A DNA stretch of 64,000 bases from NCBI RefSeq assembly GCF_900101755.1, contig NZ_FNAE01000012.1, forward strand, positions 1 to 64,000, read 5' to 3'. The DNA is from Ectopseudomonas alcaliphila (GTDB lineage: Bacteria > Pseudomonadota > Gammaproteobacteria > Pseudomonadales > Pseudomonadaceae). The notes beneath the pieces are model-generated. The model made no database searches. It was not told the DNA's origin and worked only from the letters and a program-made list of their open reading frames with translations. The translations under genes and the position numbers were made by a program. Positions 1 through 9,794 of this stretch are shown here, one piece after another (the first letter of the stretch is position 1; each line of letters starts with the position of its first letter).

Positions 1-72
1 CGCGCGCACATCGTCTGCCCGTACTCCAACGCCACCCGCGGCAACATCGACGTCACCTTGACCATCGTCTGA
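1..72 (+). CDS. ohr: Organic hydroperoxide resistance protein Ohr, 3' end only
   Basis: Only the last 23 codons and the stop are inside the window. They read HIVCPYSNATRGNIDV near the end, which is the conserved C-terminus of the Ohr branch of the OsmC/Ohr family. Ohr is a cytoplasmic thiol peroxidase that reduces organic and fatty-acid hydroperoxides, using lipoylated proteins as reductant. The cysteine in VCPYS is the second of the two redox cysteines of the family. The first cysteine, the start and any ohrR regulator lie outside the window. Identity rests on this short motif but the motif is distinctive. Confidence 0.85.
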   Translation, partial: RAHIVCPYSNATRGNIDVTLTIV

Positions 73-131
73 CAGCTAGCAGCCAGCGCTCGCGGCCAAA
101 GCCCGAGCGCGGCCCCAAGAGGAGAACCACC

Positions 132-392
132 ATGAAAACCCGCACCCTGTTCGCCACCGCCCTGACTGCTCTCGCGCTCAGCGCGTCGCTCACCACCCTC
201 GCCCACAGTGCCGAGGCCACGCCCTACCGCTACGGCCAGAACCTGGATATCGCCAAGGTGATTTCCATCGACGTGCCCAACAGCCCGCAGTGCGAAGTGG
301 TCACGGCGAAGATGACCTACCGCAACAGCGCGGGTGACGTGGAAGTTCTCGGCTACGAACAACTCTCCAGCGCCTGTGCCAGCCAGAGCTGA
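132..392 (+). CDS. Secreted DUF2790 family protein
   Basis: Encodes 86 residues. A GAGGAG ribosome binding site at about 119-124 fits the ATG at 132. Residues 1 to about 27 form a signal peptide (basic MKTR, a hydrophobic core, then a small-residue cleavage region around AHSAEA), so the mature product is a periplasmic or secreted protein of about 58 residues. The mature part has the YGxxLDIAKVIS and CEVVTAKMTYRNSAG pattern of DUF2790, a family of small exported proteins common in Pseudomonas and of unknown function. Two cysteines, in QCEVV and SSAC, could form a disulfide. It lies 59 bp after ohr on the same strand; co-transcription is possible but not shown. Confidence 0.85.
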   Translation: MKTRTLFATALTALALSASLTTLAHSAEATPYRYGQNLDIAKVISIDVPNSPQCEVVTAKMTYRNSAGDVEVLGYEQLSSACASQS

Positions 393-449
393 TGGTCATC
401 ACGACCAACTCGCCCGGCAAGCCAAAGTGCAGCGCCTGAAAACAACAAA

Positions 450-475
450 CCCCGCCACCGGCAACGGTGGCGGGG
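450..475. terminator. Bidirectional terminator between the DUF2790 gene and xerD
   Basis: A perfect 11-bp GC stem (CCCCGCCACCG with CGGTGGCGGGG) around a GCAA loop lies between two convergent genes. A-rich sequence precedes it (AACAACAAA), giving a U-rich tail in the xerD direction, so it most likely ends xerD and may also serve the DUF2790 gene. Confidence 0.75.
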
Positions 476-490
476 CTTGCTCGTGACCCG

Positions 491-1387
491 TCAGCCGCGC
501 GGATGGTGCTGCGCATGCAACTCCTGCAGGCGAGCGCGAGCGATGTGAGTGTAGATCTGCGTGGTGGACAGATCGCTGTGACCCAGCAACATCTGCACCA
601 CGCGCAGATCAGCACCGTGATTGAGCAGATGAGTCGCGAAAGCGTGGCGCAATGTGTGCGGCGACAACGCCTTGCTGATACCTGCAACCTGAGACTGATG
701 CTTGATGCGATGCCAGAAGGTCTGCCGAGTCATCTGCTCACCACGCAGGCTGGGGAACAGCACATCGCTGGGTTTACCACCCAGCAACAACGGACGCGCC
801 TCGCGTGTGTAACGCTCGATCCAGGCAATGGCCTCTTCGCCCAGTGGCACCAGGCGCTCCTTGCTGCCTTTACCGAACACCCGCAGCACGCCCTGGCGCA
901 GATTGACCTGCTCCAGCGTCAGACTCACCAGCTCACTGACGCGTAAACCGCAGGCATAGAGCACCTCGAGCATGGCGCGATCACGCAGACCGATGGGGTC
1001 ATCCAGATCCGGCGCCTGCAGCAGCGCTTCGACATCCGCTTCGGACAATGACTTGGGCAGTGGCCGACCGATCTGCGGCAACTCGATCTGCAGCGTCGGG
1101 TCTTCGCTGATCAGCGTTTCGCGCAGCAAAAAGCGGTAGAAGCCACGCAGACCAGAGAGAAAGCGTGCGGTGGAACGCGCCTGATAGCCTTGCTCGAGAC
1201 GCCAGGCCAGGTGATCGAGAATGGCGTCACGCCCGATATGCTGCAGCGCCAGGCCGCGTCCGTCGAGCCAGGCATTGAAGTGCTCCAGATCACTGCGATA
1301 GGCGGCCTGAGTGTGGGCGGAAAGGCCCTTTTCCAACCATAGCGCTTCGAGGAAGCGCTCGATGAGGGGGTGAGTCAGCGCGGGCAT
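491..1387 (-). CDS. xerD: Site-specific tyrosine recombinase XerD
   Basis: XerD works with XerC at dif to resolve chromosome dimers at cell division. The product is 298 residues, the normal length. An N-terminal SAM-like core-binding domain covers about 1-95 and the catalytic domain the rest. The full tyrosine-recombinase set is visible: R149 (in GLRVSEL), K173 (in GKGSKE), H244 and R247 (in PHTLRH), H270 (in LLGHSD) and the nucleophile Y279 (in QIYTH). This spacing matches host XerD rather than phage integrases. In many pseudomonads xerD is followed by dsbC and hom; here a terminator and two genes of opposite strand follow instead. Confidence 0.96.
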   Translation of the reverse strand: MPALTHPLIERFLEALWLEKGLSAHTQAAYRSDLEHFNAWLDGRGLALQHIGRDAILDHLAWRLEQGYQARSTARFLSGLRGFYRFLLRETLISEDPTLQIELPQIGRPLPKSLSEADVEALLQAPDLDDPIGLRDRAMLEVLYACGLRVSELVSLTLEQVNLRQGVLRVFGKGSKERLVPLGEEAIAWIERYTREARPLLLGGKPSDVLFPSLRGEQMTRQTFWHRIKHQSQVAGISKALSPHTLRHAFATHLLNHGADLRVVQMLLGHSDLSTTQIYTHIARARLQELHAQHHPRG

Positions 1388-1478
1388 CGATTGACCTTCA
1401 ATTACACAGCAAGCAAGTGTTCCACAGCCTACACCCGACGCACCAGCAGGCCAGCCTGACGATCAGACAGGCACATGA

Positions 1479-1892
1479 CTAGCCAATGAAGCCCGGCAAG
1501 ACCGGCACGGGTTTCTGCTGATCATCGACGGCGACGAAGCTGAAACTTCCGCTGATCGCCCGCTCGCGCCCTTCCTGATACAGCCCCTCGACGAATACTT
1601 CGACTTCCACCTTGAGGCTGGTATTGCCCACCTTGATCACCCGCCCAACCAACTCGACGATGGAGCCGGCCGGTATCGCATGCTTGAAATCGATGCGATC
1701 ACTGGACACCGTGACCAGCGGCAAACGGCAGAAACGCGTGGCAGCGATGAACGACACTTCGTCCATCCAGGCCAACGCCGTGCCACCGAATAGGGTGTTG
1801 TGATGATTGGTGGTCGGCGGAAACACCGCCTTGGTCACGCGGGTTTCCGACAGCGCGATGCGCCGCTGAATCTCTTGCTCTCTCGGGGTCAT
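1479..1892 (-). CDS. Acyl-CoA thioesterase, hotdog fold
   Basis: A 137-residue single hotdog-domain protein. The N-terminal segment NHHNTLFGGTALAWMDEV carries the asparagine/glycine pattern and the acidic residue of YciA-type thioesterases, and DFKHAIPAGS is the typical central strand region. These enzymes hydrolyse medium- to long-chain acyl-CoA to free acid and CoA in the cytosol. The length suits a family that assembles as hexamers of single domains. It lies 91 bp upstream of xerD and 81 bp downstream of rplS on the same strand, with the rplS terminator between. The exact chain-length preference cannot be read from the sequence. Confidence 0.88.
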   Translation of the reverse strand: MTPREQEIQRRIALSETRVTKAVFPPTTNHHNTLFGGTALAWMDEVSFIAATRFCRLPLVTVSSDRIDFKHAIPAGSIVELVGRVIKVGNTSLKVEVEVFVEGLYQEGRERAISGSFSFVAVDDQQKPVPVLPGFIG

Positions 1893-1929
1893 GCCATTGC
1901 CACTGATGATTACTGGAGGCCAGAAACGA

Positions 1930-1955
1930 CAAAAGCAGCCCGTAGGCTGCTTTTG
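1930..1955 (-). terminator. Terminator of the rpsP-rimM-trmD-rplS operon
   Basis: The hairpin AAAAGCAGCC-CGTA-GGCTGCTTTT is perfectly paired and ends in a T run on the minus strand. It starts 19 bp after the rplS stop, the expected place for the end of this ribosomal operon. Confidence 0.85.
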
Positions 1956-1973
1956 TCAGAGAAGCGTCCGAAC

Positions 1974-2324
1974 TTAGGACAGCTTTTCCTTGATGCGCGC
2001 GGCTTTGCCGGACAGGTCGCGCAGGTAGTACAGCTTGGCTTTGCGCACGTCACCGCGACGCTTGACTGCCAGGCTGTCGACCAGCGGGCTGTAGGTCTGG
2101 AAGGTACGCTCGACACCAACACCGCTGGAGATCTTGCGCACGGTGAAGGCGCTGTTCAGGCCGCGGTTACGCTTGGCGATAACCACGCCTTCGAAAGCCT
2201 GCAGACGCTGACGGTCGCCTTCCTTCACTTTCACCTGAACCACTACGGTGTCACCCGGGGCGAAAGTCGGGATTTCTTTGTTCATCTGCTCAGCTTCGAG
2301 CATCTGGATAATCTTGTTGGTCAT
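1974..2324 (-). CDS. rplS: 50S ribosomal protein L19
   Basis: The 116-residue product matches L19 along its length (MTNKIIQMLEAEQMN at the start, FAPGDTVVVQVKVKEG, and IKEKLS at the end). L19 sits at the 30S-50S interface and contributes to an intersubunit bridge. It is the last gene of the conserved operon rpsP-rimM-trmD-rplS, 42 bp after trmD, and is followed by a strong terminator. Confidence 0.98.
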   Translation of the reverse strand: MTNKIIQMLEAEQMNKEIPTFAPGDTVVVQVKVKEGDRQRLQAFEGVVIAKRNRGLNSAFTVRKISSGVGVERTFQTYSPLVDSLAVKRRGDVRKAKLYYLRDLSGKAARIKEKLS

Positions 2325-2366
2325 GCTGCGCTCCTAAGACAAGCCTCCCGGCCCGTCATCGATACG

Positions 2367-3110
2367 TTAACTATCGTCCCGCTGGCGGATGTATTCCTCC
2401 AGCAGCTTCTTCTCTTCTCCAGAAAGCGAGCGGCTATCCAGAAGATCAGCGCGGCGTTGCCAGGTCCGACCAAGGGACTGCTGCAAACGCCAGCGCCGGA
2501 TGTGTTCGTGGTTGCCACTAAGCAACACGTCGGGAACACGTTTATCCGCATACACCTCCGGGCGGGTGTAGTGCGGGCAGTCGAGCAGGCCATCCGTAAA
2601 GGAGTCCTCCTCGGCCGAATCGGCATGACCCAATGCACCAGGCAAAAGGCGCGTCACCGCATCAATCAGCACCATGGCCGGCAGCTCACCGCCGGACAGG
2701 ACGTAGTCGCCAATCGACCATTCCTCATCGACATGCGCTTCTATGAAACGCTCGTCGATGCCTTCATAACGACCAGCGATCAGGATCAATGCATCCTCCT
2801 GCGCCAGCTCGCGGACCGCTGCCTGATTAAGGCGACGCCCCTGCGGCGACAGGTAGATCACCTTCGCCGTCTCTCCCGCGGCTTGCCTGGCACTGGCCAA
2901 GGCATCCTCGAGAGGCTTGATCTTCATCACCATTCCCGGACCACCGCCGAAAGGGCGATCATCCACCGTATGGTGACGATCCGTCGTGTAGTCTCGCGGA
3001 TTCCAGCAATTGAGCTTGAGCAGCTCCTGCTTGACCGCGCGACTGGTGATGCCGTACTCGCCGATGGCGGCAAACATTTCCGGAAACAGGGTGATGACTT
3101 CTACGCGCAT
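2367..3110 (-). CDS. trmD: tRNA (guanine-N1)-methyltransferase TrmD
   Basis: TrmD methylates G37 next to the anticodon of several tRNAs with S-adenosylmethionine, preventing +1 frameshifting. The start at 3110 gives MRVEVITLFPEMF, the conserved N-terminus, and 247 residues, close to the usual 250; an upstream in-frame ATG would add 23 residues overlapping rimM and is not believed. The SPOUT-fold trefoil-knot SAM site is seen in YVLSGGELPAMVLIDA, and the flexible G37-binding region in HYTRPEVY. It starts 5 bp after the rimM stop, so translation is probably coupled. Confidence 0.97.
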   Translation of the reverse strand: MRVEVITLFPEMFAAIGEYGITSRAVKQELLKLNCWNPRDYTTDRHHTVDDRPFGGGPGMVMKIKPLEDALASARQAAGETAKVIYLSPQGRRLNQAAVRELAQEDALILIAGRYEGIDERFIEAHVDEEWSIGDYVLSGGELPAMVLIDAVTRLLPGALGHADSAEEDSFTDGLLDCPHYTRPEVYADKRVPDVLLSGNHEHIRRWRLQQSLGRTWQRRADLLDSRSLSGEEKKLLEEYIRQRDDS

Positions 3111-3115
3111 AAGCC

Positions 3116-3652
3116 TTAGAAATCCGCATCCCAGTCGACCCGCATCTCGCCAGCTGCCAGGTCGATCGAAAGCACGCACTGCCCCGTGTAGGGCAACAGA
3201 CGCTCGCGATCATCCAGACTGCCCGCGCAGGGCTTGACCACCATCACATCGTTGGCACCGGTTTCGAACAAGTGGTCGATCACACCGAGCAACTGCTCTG
3301 CCTGATCAATGACCTTCAAGCCCTGCAACTGGTACCAATAGAACTCGCCATCTTCCAGTTCTGGCAGCTCGCTACGCGGCACGCAAATCTCAAAACCGGC
3401 GTAGGTACGCGCGATTTCTCGATCATCCAGACCCTTCAACTTGGCTACCAGCACCTTGCCCTGAAGGCGGCCGCTGGTCAGTTCCACTTTCTTTACCTCA
3501 CCGTCACGCTTGAGCGTCCAGTTGCGGTAATCGAGCACGTTATCGATGGGATCGGTAAAGGAATACACCTTCACTTCACCCTTGACGCCGTGCACCGAAA
3601 CAATCTTGCCGAGAACGATCAAATCCTCGGCGACGGCCGGCGTCGTACTCAT
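3116..3652 (-). CDS. rimM: Ribosome maturation factor RimM
   Basis: A 178-residue protein with the two RimM domains: an N-terminal RimM barrel (LIVLGKIVSVHGVKGEVKVYS) and a C-terminal PRC-barrel (GEFYWYQLQGLKVI to LPYTGQCVLSID). RimM binds S19 and helps assemble the 30S head in the cytosol. Gene order, with rpsP 8 bp before and trmD 5 bp after, is that of the classic operon. Confidence 0.97.
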   Translation of the reverse strand: MSTTPAVAEDLIVLGKIVSVHGVKGEVKVYSFTDPIDNVLDYRNWTLKRDGEVKKVELTSGRLQGKVLVAKLKGLDDREIARTYAGFEICVPRSELPELEDGEFYWYQLQGLKVIDQAEQLLGVIDHLFETGANDVMVVKPCAGSLDDRERLLPYTGQCVLSIDLAAGEMRVDWDADF

Positions 3653-3660
3653 AAAGATGC

Positions 3661-3912
3661 TTAGGCAGCAGCCTTGGCAGCTTCCTTGAGCAGCTGAGCA
3701 ACACGCTCAGACGGCTGAGCGCCCTGGCCCAGCCAGTAGGTCGCACGCTCTTGGTCGACGGAAAGACGCACTTCGCCACCAGCAGCGATCGGGTTGAAGA
3801 AACCGATACGCTCAACGAAACGACCATCGCGCGCATTGCGGCTGTTGGTCACGGTCAGGTGGTAGAAGGGGCGCTTTTTGGAGCCGCCACGAGCAAGACG
3901 GATGGTTACCAT
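3661..3912 (-). CDS. rpsP: 30S ribosomal protein S16
   Basis: The start at 3912 gives MVTIRLARGGSKKRPFY, the conserved S16 N-terminus, and 83 residues, the standard length. A longer reading frame from 3951 would add 13 residues with no family support. S16 binds the 5' domain of 16S rRNA and is essential for 30S assembly. It heads the operon that continues through rimM, trmD and rplS; its promoter should lie in the 141 bp between it and ffh. Confidence 0.97.
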   Translation of the reverse strand: MVTIRLARGGSKKRPFYHLTVTNSRNARDGRFVERIGFFNPIAAGGEVRLSVDQERATYWLGQGAQPSERVAQLLKEAAKAAA

Positions 3913-4053
3913 GTGAACATCGTTCCTATAGTCGGTGCTAACTTGAGGCACACATTAAAAATGGGCCTGGGCCCGAAAGGCCGCATATTTTAAGGATTAT
4001 GCGGCGGTTTGCAAATCTCTTTTTCCGTACGGCCATCGGCCGGGGTGCAGACC

Positions 4054-5433
4054 TCAGAATTTCGGCATTCCGCCGCCACCTGGGAGCATGCCACCCATGC
4101 CGCGCATCATCTTGGCCATACCACCCTTGGCGGTGAATTTCTTCATCATCTTCTGCATCTGCTTGTGCTGCTTGATCAGGCGACCAATGTCCTGCACCTG
4201 GGTACCGGAGCCCAGAGCGATGCGGCGCTTGCGCGAGCCACTGATGATGTCAGGGTCGCGACGCTCGGCGGGCGTCATCGAGTTGATGATCGCCTCCATC
4301 TGCTTGAACTGCTTCTCGGCCGCGCCCTGAGCGCTACCCATCTGCGACAGGTTGACGCCACCGATGGACGGCAGCTTGTCCATCAGGCCGCCGAGGCCGC
4401 CCATGTTCTTCATCTGCTGCAGCTGATCACGGAAGTCTTCGAGATCGAAGCCCTTGCCCTTCTTCAGCTTCTTGGTGAGCTTCTCGGCCTTCTCGCGATC
4501 AAGAGTCTGCTCGGCCTGCTCGATCAGGCTGAGCACGTCACCCATGCCGAGGATGCGCGAAGCGATACGATCCGGATGGAAGGGCTCGAGCGCGTCGCTC
4601 TTCTCGCCCATACCAATGAACTTGATCGGCTTGCCGGTGATATGGCGTACGGACAAGGCCGCACCGCCACGGGCATCACCGTCGACCTTGGTCAGCACCA
4701 CGCCTGTCAGCGGCAGCGCTTCACCAAAGGCCTTGGCGGTGTTGGCGGCATCCTGGCCGGTCATGGCGTCGACCACGAACAGCGTTTCGACCGGGTTGAC
4801 TGCAGCATGCAGTGCCTGGATCTCGGCCATCATCTCGGTATCCACGGCCAGACGACCGGCGGTATCGAGGATGACCACATCGATGAATTTCAGTTTGGCT
4901 TCGCGAATCGCTGCGTTGGCGATATCCACCGGCTTCTGGCTGGCATCGGAGGGGAAGAAGGTCACCCCGAGATCGCCTGCCAGAGTTTCCAACTGCTTGA
5001 TTGCAGCCGGGCGATAGACGTCGGCGGAGACCAGCAGCACCGACTTTTTCTTGCGCTCCTTGAGGAATTTGGCCAGTTTGCCGGCGGTGGTGGTTTTACC
5101 CGCCCCCTGCAGACCCGCCATCAGCACCACGGCAGGCGGCGCTGCATTGAGTGCCAGATCTTCGTTGGCCGCGCCCATCAGCTCTTCCAGCTCGGCGCGG
5201 ACGATTTTCACGAACGCCTGCCCCGGGGTCAGGCTCTTGGAGACTTCGGTACCAACGGCGCGATCCTTGACCTTGCCGACGAAGTCCTTGACCACCGGCA
5301 GAGCCACGTCGGCCTCGAGCAGGGCCATGCGCACTTCGCGCAGCGTATCCTTGATGTTGTCTTCGGTCAGCTTGGCCTTGCCCGTGACGTTACGCAGCGT
5401 CTGGGACAGGCGATCGGTAAGATTTTCGAACAT
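4054..5433 (-). CDS. ffh: Signal recognition particle protein Ffh
   Basis: Ffh (SRP54) binds 4.5S RNA and hydrophobic signal sequences and, with FtsY, delivers nascent membrane proteins to the translocon. The start at 5433 gives MFENLTDRLSQTLRNVTG, the usual N-terminus, and 459 residues. The NG domain shows the P-loop GLQGAGKTTTAGKL, the DTAGRL motif and TKVDGDARGG. The methionine-rich M domain follows, with the SRP-RNA motif SGSRKRRIALGSGT and a Met/Gly-rich tail (MMRGMGGMLPGGGGMPKF). It is divergent from ypjD, a common arrangement. Confidence 0.98.
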   Translation of the reverse strand: MFENLTDRLSQTLRNVTGKAKLTEDNIKDTLREVRMALLEADVALPVVKDFVGKVKDRAVGTEVSKSLTPGQAFVKIVRAELEELMGAANEDLALNAAPPAVVLMAGLQGAGKTTTAGKLAKFLKERKKKSVLLVSADVYRPAAIKQLETLAGDLGVTFFPSDASQKPVDIANAAIREAKLKFIDVVILDTAGRLAVDTEMMAEIQALHAAVNPVETLFVVDAMTGQDAANTAKAFGEALPLTGVVLTKVDGDARGGAALSVRHITGKPIKFIGMGEKSDALEPFHPDRIASRILGMGDVLSLIEQAEQTLDREKAEKLTKKLKKGKGFDLEDFRDQLQQMKNMGGLGGLMDKLPSIGGVNLSQMGSAQGAAEKQFKQMEAIINSMTPAERRDPDIISGSRKRRIALGSGTQVQDIGRLIKQHKQMQKMMKKFTAKGGMAKMMRGMGGMLPGGGGMPKF

Positions 5434-5590
5434 GCGCGTTCCTTCGATAGGGGCGACCCGGCGCGCCGGGCGTGCGACAGGCGGCGGATTATAGCGGAGT
5501 CGCCGAGCTGCCGACACCGCCGGCAGTCTTTCGTGCTGAGGTCCTTCTGTGCCACACTCAGCGCCTTTCGGGCTCGCCTTACACGGATTT

Positions 5591-6391
5591 ATGCACCCTC
5601 TGTTGCCCAGCCTCGCCGCCGCCCTCCTCTATGCCGGCGCCGCCGCTTACCAAGGACTGCGCCTTACGCAGCGCAGCATTCCTGACAAACGTCTGCTCGC
5701 GCTGCTTGGCGTGGTCGCGCTTTGCCTTCACGGCGTCAGCCTGTTCTACCAGCTGTACGGCGCCCACGGCCTTTATCTGGACTTCTTCAATGCCGCCAGC
5801 CTGATCGCCAGCGCGGTCATTGCCCTGATTCTGCTGGCCTGCCTGCGCATACCGGTGGAGAACCTGCTGTTACTCCTGTTCCCGCTCGGCACGCTGACCG
5901 TGCTGGCAGCGGAGTTCATGCCCAGTGGCACCATCAATCCGATCAACGAGCACCCCGGCATCCTCGCCCACATTCTGTTCTCGATCCTGGCCTACGGCAT
6001 GCTCACCATCGCCGTGTTCCAGTCGATCCTGTTGCTGCTGCAGGACCATCAGCTCAAACACAAGCATCCGTCCGGGCTGATCCGCAATTTCCCGCCGCTG
6101 CAAACCATGGAGACGCTGCTGTTCGGCTTTCTCTTCGCGGGCTGGCTGCTGCTGTCGCTGTCGCTGCTGTCCGGCGCGCTGTACATCGATGATCTGCTCG
6201 CCCAGCACCTGGCGCACAAGACCATTCTTTCCTGCTTCGCCTGGGTGGTATTCGCCGTGCTGCTATGGGGTCGCCACCAGCTCGGCTGGCGCGGCCACAA
6301 GGCCATTCGCTGGACCCTCGCCGGGTTCTGCCTGCTGATGCTGGCCTACTTCGGCAGCAAGCTGGTACGCGAATTCATCCTGCACATCTGA
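5591..6391 (+). CDS. ypjD: Inner-membrane cytochrome c assembly-like protein YpjD
   Basis: The chosen start at 5591 gives MHPLLPSLAAALLYAGAAAY, opening directly into the first membrane helix, and 266 residues; the ATG at 5549 would add 14 residues without support. About eight hydrophobic helices are present. The region ILAHILFSILAYGMLTIAVFQS resembles the CcsA/HemX-type cytochrome c assembly domain, but the tryptophan-rich haem-handling motif of true CcsA is not seen. The family is regularly divergent from ffh and next to a CorC-like gene, as here. Its function is not established. Confidence 0.85.
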   Translation: MHPLLPSLAAALLYAGAAAYQGLRLTQRSIPDKRLLALLGVVALCLHGVSLFYQLYGAHGLYLDFFNAASLIASAVIALILLACLRIPVENLLLLLFPLGTLTVLAAEFMPSGTINPINEHPGILAHILFSILAYGMLTIAVFQSILLLLQDHQLKHKHPSGLIRNFPPLQTMETLLFGFLFAGWLLLSLSLLSGALYIDDLLAQHLAHKTILSCFAWVVFAVLLWGRHQLGWRGHKAIRWTLAGFCLLMLAYFGSKLVREFILHI

Positions 6392-6401
6392 GGCAGACGT
6401 C

Positions 6402-7659
<1,258 letters not shown>

Positions 7660-7688
<29 letters not shown>

Positions 7689-8394
7689 GGCGCTCAGCCA
7701 GGCCATCGGCCCACTGCCGATAGCCCAATGCCGACGGATGATAGCCATCCTCGGCCAGGTAGCGCGCCTCGAACGGCAGATCCAGCACGCAGTGCAGCGC
7801 GCCCAGACGCTGCGCCAGACGCTGCAGCTCCTGGTCCAGCAAGCTGGCTCGCCAGCCCATCAACTGCCGCAACAACCACGGCAAGGCACTGAAATGCTGC
7901 AACGGCGGCACGCCGCTGAACGCCACGCGGCAGCCCTGCCCTTCCAACGCATTAGCCATTCCGGCAAGCGCCTGCAGCCAGCGCTTGCTCGCCGTGAGGT
8001 GGGTGGTGTCATTGACACCGAACACCAGCAGCGCCAGGTCGGCCGGCTCCGCCAAACCCAGCGGTAGCAGGCGCTCATGAGCCTGAGGCGCAGTGATGCC
8101 GTTCTCGCCACAGGCGCGCCAGCGTATCGGCCGACCAAGGCGCTCGGCCAAGGCGACCGCCAGGCAACTCGCCAGGGACTGATCGAAGGTGGTGACCCCG
8201 ACGCCCGCCACGGTCGACTCACCGATCAGCAGCAGGCGTAAAGGCTCACCCGGCAAATGCGCAGCGGCGATGCCACTTGACTCGCCCTGCGCAACCGGCA
8301 GACGCAATGCCGTGCGCCGGGTGTGCAAGGCCAGAGGCAGCGCCAATGGCAGCAGTGGCAGTGTCGCCAGCCACCACAGCGCATGCCGACTCAC
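7660..8394 (-). CDS. SGNH/GDSL-type hydrolase, membrane-anchored
   Basis: A 244-residue product with an N-terminal hydrophobic segment (about 6-24) that can act as a membrane anchor or signal. The SGNH blocks follow: LLLIGESTVAG with the probable nucleophile Ser60, the CGENG segment, FGVNDTTH (block III asparagine), and EDGYHPSALGY with the Asp/His pair. Such enzymes are esterases or lipases; the substrate is not evident. The start codon overlaps the purT stop by 4 bp (ATGA), pointing to translational coupling. Why an esterase follows purT is unknown. Confidence 0.87.
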
Positions 8395-9572
8395 AACTGG
8401 ACGCGAACCGCTTGCGCGCTGCGCAGCGCCTTGGCGCGAGCAGTTTCGATGGATTCGTCACGCGCCAGCGCCACACCCATGCGGCGCTGGCCTTTGACTT
8501 CCGGCTTGCCAAACAGGCGCAACGCAGTGTCTTCCTCACTCAGCGCGGCGCCGAGGTTGGCGAAACTGGCCTGCTGCGAATTGCCCTCGACCAGAATCAC
8601 CGCCGAAGCCGACGGCCCCATCTGGCGAATAACAGGAATCGGCAGGCCGAGAATGGCGCGCGCATGCAGGGCGAACTCGGACAGCTCCTGAGAGATCAGC
8701 GTCACCAGGCCCGTGTCGTGCGGGCGCGGCGAGACTTCACTGAACCATACCTGGTCACCCTTGACGAACAGCTCGACGCCGAACAGACCGCGCCCGCCCA
8801 GCGCTTCGGTCACTGCCAGCGCCACGCGCTCGGACTCGGCCAGGGCCTTGGGGCTCATCGGCTGCGGCTGCCAGGACTCCTGATAGTCGCCGTTCTCCTG
8901 ACGATGGCCAATCGGCGCACAGAAGCTGGTGCCACCGACATGGCGCACGGTGAGCAAGGTAATTTCGTAATCGAAATCGATGAAGCCCTCGACGATCACC
9001 CGCCCCTTGCCGGCGCGACCGCCTTCCTGAGCGTAGTCCCAGGCACGCTGCAGGTCGGCGTCGCTCTTCAGCACGCTCTGGCCCTTGCCGGAAGAGCTCA
9101 TGATCGGCTTGACCACGCAGGGGTAGCCGACGGATTTCACCGCCGTGGCGTAATCCTCGAAGGTGTCGGAGAAATGGTACGGCGAGGTGGGCAAGCCCAG
9201 CTCCTCTGCCGCAAGACGACGAATGCCTTCGCGGTTCATGGTCAGCTGTGCGGCACGTGCGGTCGGCACCACGTTGAAACCTTCGGCCTCCAGCTCAACC
9301 AGAGTAGTGGTGGCGATGGCCTCGATCTCGGGCACGATGTAATGCGGCTGCTCCTTCTCGATAACCGCGCGCAGGGCCGCGCCGTCGAGCATGTCGATCA
9401 CGTGGCTGCGGTGCGCCACCTGCATGGCAGGGGCATTGGCATAGCGATCCACACCGATGACTTCGCAGCCCAGGCGCTGCAGTTCGATCACCACTTCCTT
9501 GCCCAGCTCGCCGCAGCCACACAGCAGTACACGGGTCGCGGAAGACGACAAAGGGGTTCCAATACGGGGCAT
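8391..9572 (-). CDS. purT: Formate-dependent GAR transformylase PurT
   Basis: PurT makes formyl-GAR from GAR, formate and ATP, an alternative to folate-dependent PurN in step three of purine synthesis. The 393-residue product is standard in length. It has the N-terminal pre-ATP-grasp fold (VLLCGCGELGKEVVIELQRL), ATP-grasp lysine motifs (PCVVKPIMSSSGKGQS), and the acidic metal-binding segment GVELFVKGDQVWFSEVSPRP. The gene overlaps the downstream SGNH hydrolase by 4 bp. The other purine gene in the window, purL, is on the same strand 3.5 kb away but not in the same operon. Confidence 0.97.
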   Translation of the reverse strand: MPRIGTPLSSSATRVLLCGCGELGKEVVIELQRLGCEVIGVDRYANAPAMQVAHRSHVIDMLDGAALRAVIEKEQPHYIVPEIEAIATTTLVELEAEGFNVVPTARAAQLTMNREGIRRLAAEELGLPTSPYHFSDTFEDYATAVKSVGYPCVVKPIMSSSGKGQSVLKSDADLQRAWDYAQEGGRAGKGRVIVEGFIDFDYEITLLTVRHVGGTSFCAPIGHRQENGDYQESWQPQPMSPKALAESERVALAVTEALGGRGLFGVELFVKGDQVWFSEVSPRPHDTGLVTLISQELSEFALHARAILGLPIPVIRQMGPSASAVILVEGNSQQASFANLGAALSEEDTALRLFGKPEVKGQRRMGVALARDESIETARAKALRSAQAVRVQL

Positions 9573-9593
9573 GAGGGTTCCTCGAACAGTGAA

Positions 9594-9794
9594 TCAGGAA
9601 GGAGTCATTAAGAGACCTGAAGCACGGGCGCGCTCCAGGCAGCGTTGCAGCACCTCGCGGCGCTCGGCATTGTCCATGCGGCCCCAGCGGGTGATTTCGG
9701 CGACGGTACGCTGACAGCCGATGCAGACATCCTGCTCATCCAGCGCACAGACATGCACGCAGGGCGAGCGCACCGGTTTTTCCAAATCACTCAT
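9594..9794 (-). CDS. DUF1289 family protein
   Basis: The start at 9794 (MSDLEKPVRSPCVHVC) gives 66 residues; a longer reading frame begins 12 codons earlier inside the upstream gene. Four cysteines in CVHVCALDEQDVCIGCQRT define DUF1289, a small cytosolic family thought to bind a metal through this cluster. WGRMDNAERREVL is the usual second motif. The start overlaps the 3' end of the carbonic anhydrase gene by 8 bp, so the two are probably translated together. The function is unknown. Confidence 0.88.
   Translation of the reverse strand: MSDLEKPVRSPCVHVCALDEQDVCIGCQRTVAEITRWGRMDNAERREVLQRCLERARASGLLMTPS

Noticed and set aside
491..1387. Tyrosine recombinase as a sign of a genomic island or integron
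   Set aside because: Length, catalytic spacing and position identify host XerD; no attachment sites, cassettes or phage genes are around it.
1800..3119. A plus-strand open frame of 439 codons opposite rplS and trmD
   Set aside because: Crosses a terminator and three conserved genes on the other strand; not a gene.
3944..4010. Possible ffh terminator downstream of the gene
   Set aside because: A short GC stem (GGGCC with GGCCC) before a short T run is present on the minus strand, but the stem is only 5 bp with a 2-base loop and overlaps the likely rpsP promoter, so it is not called.
4009..5685. A plus-strand open frame of 558 codons opposite ffh
   Set aside because: Antisense to conserved ffh and running into the ypjD start; His/Leu-rich product without motifs.
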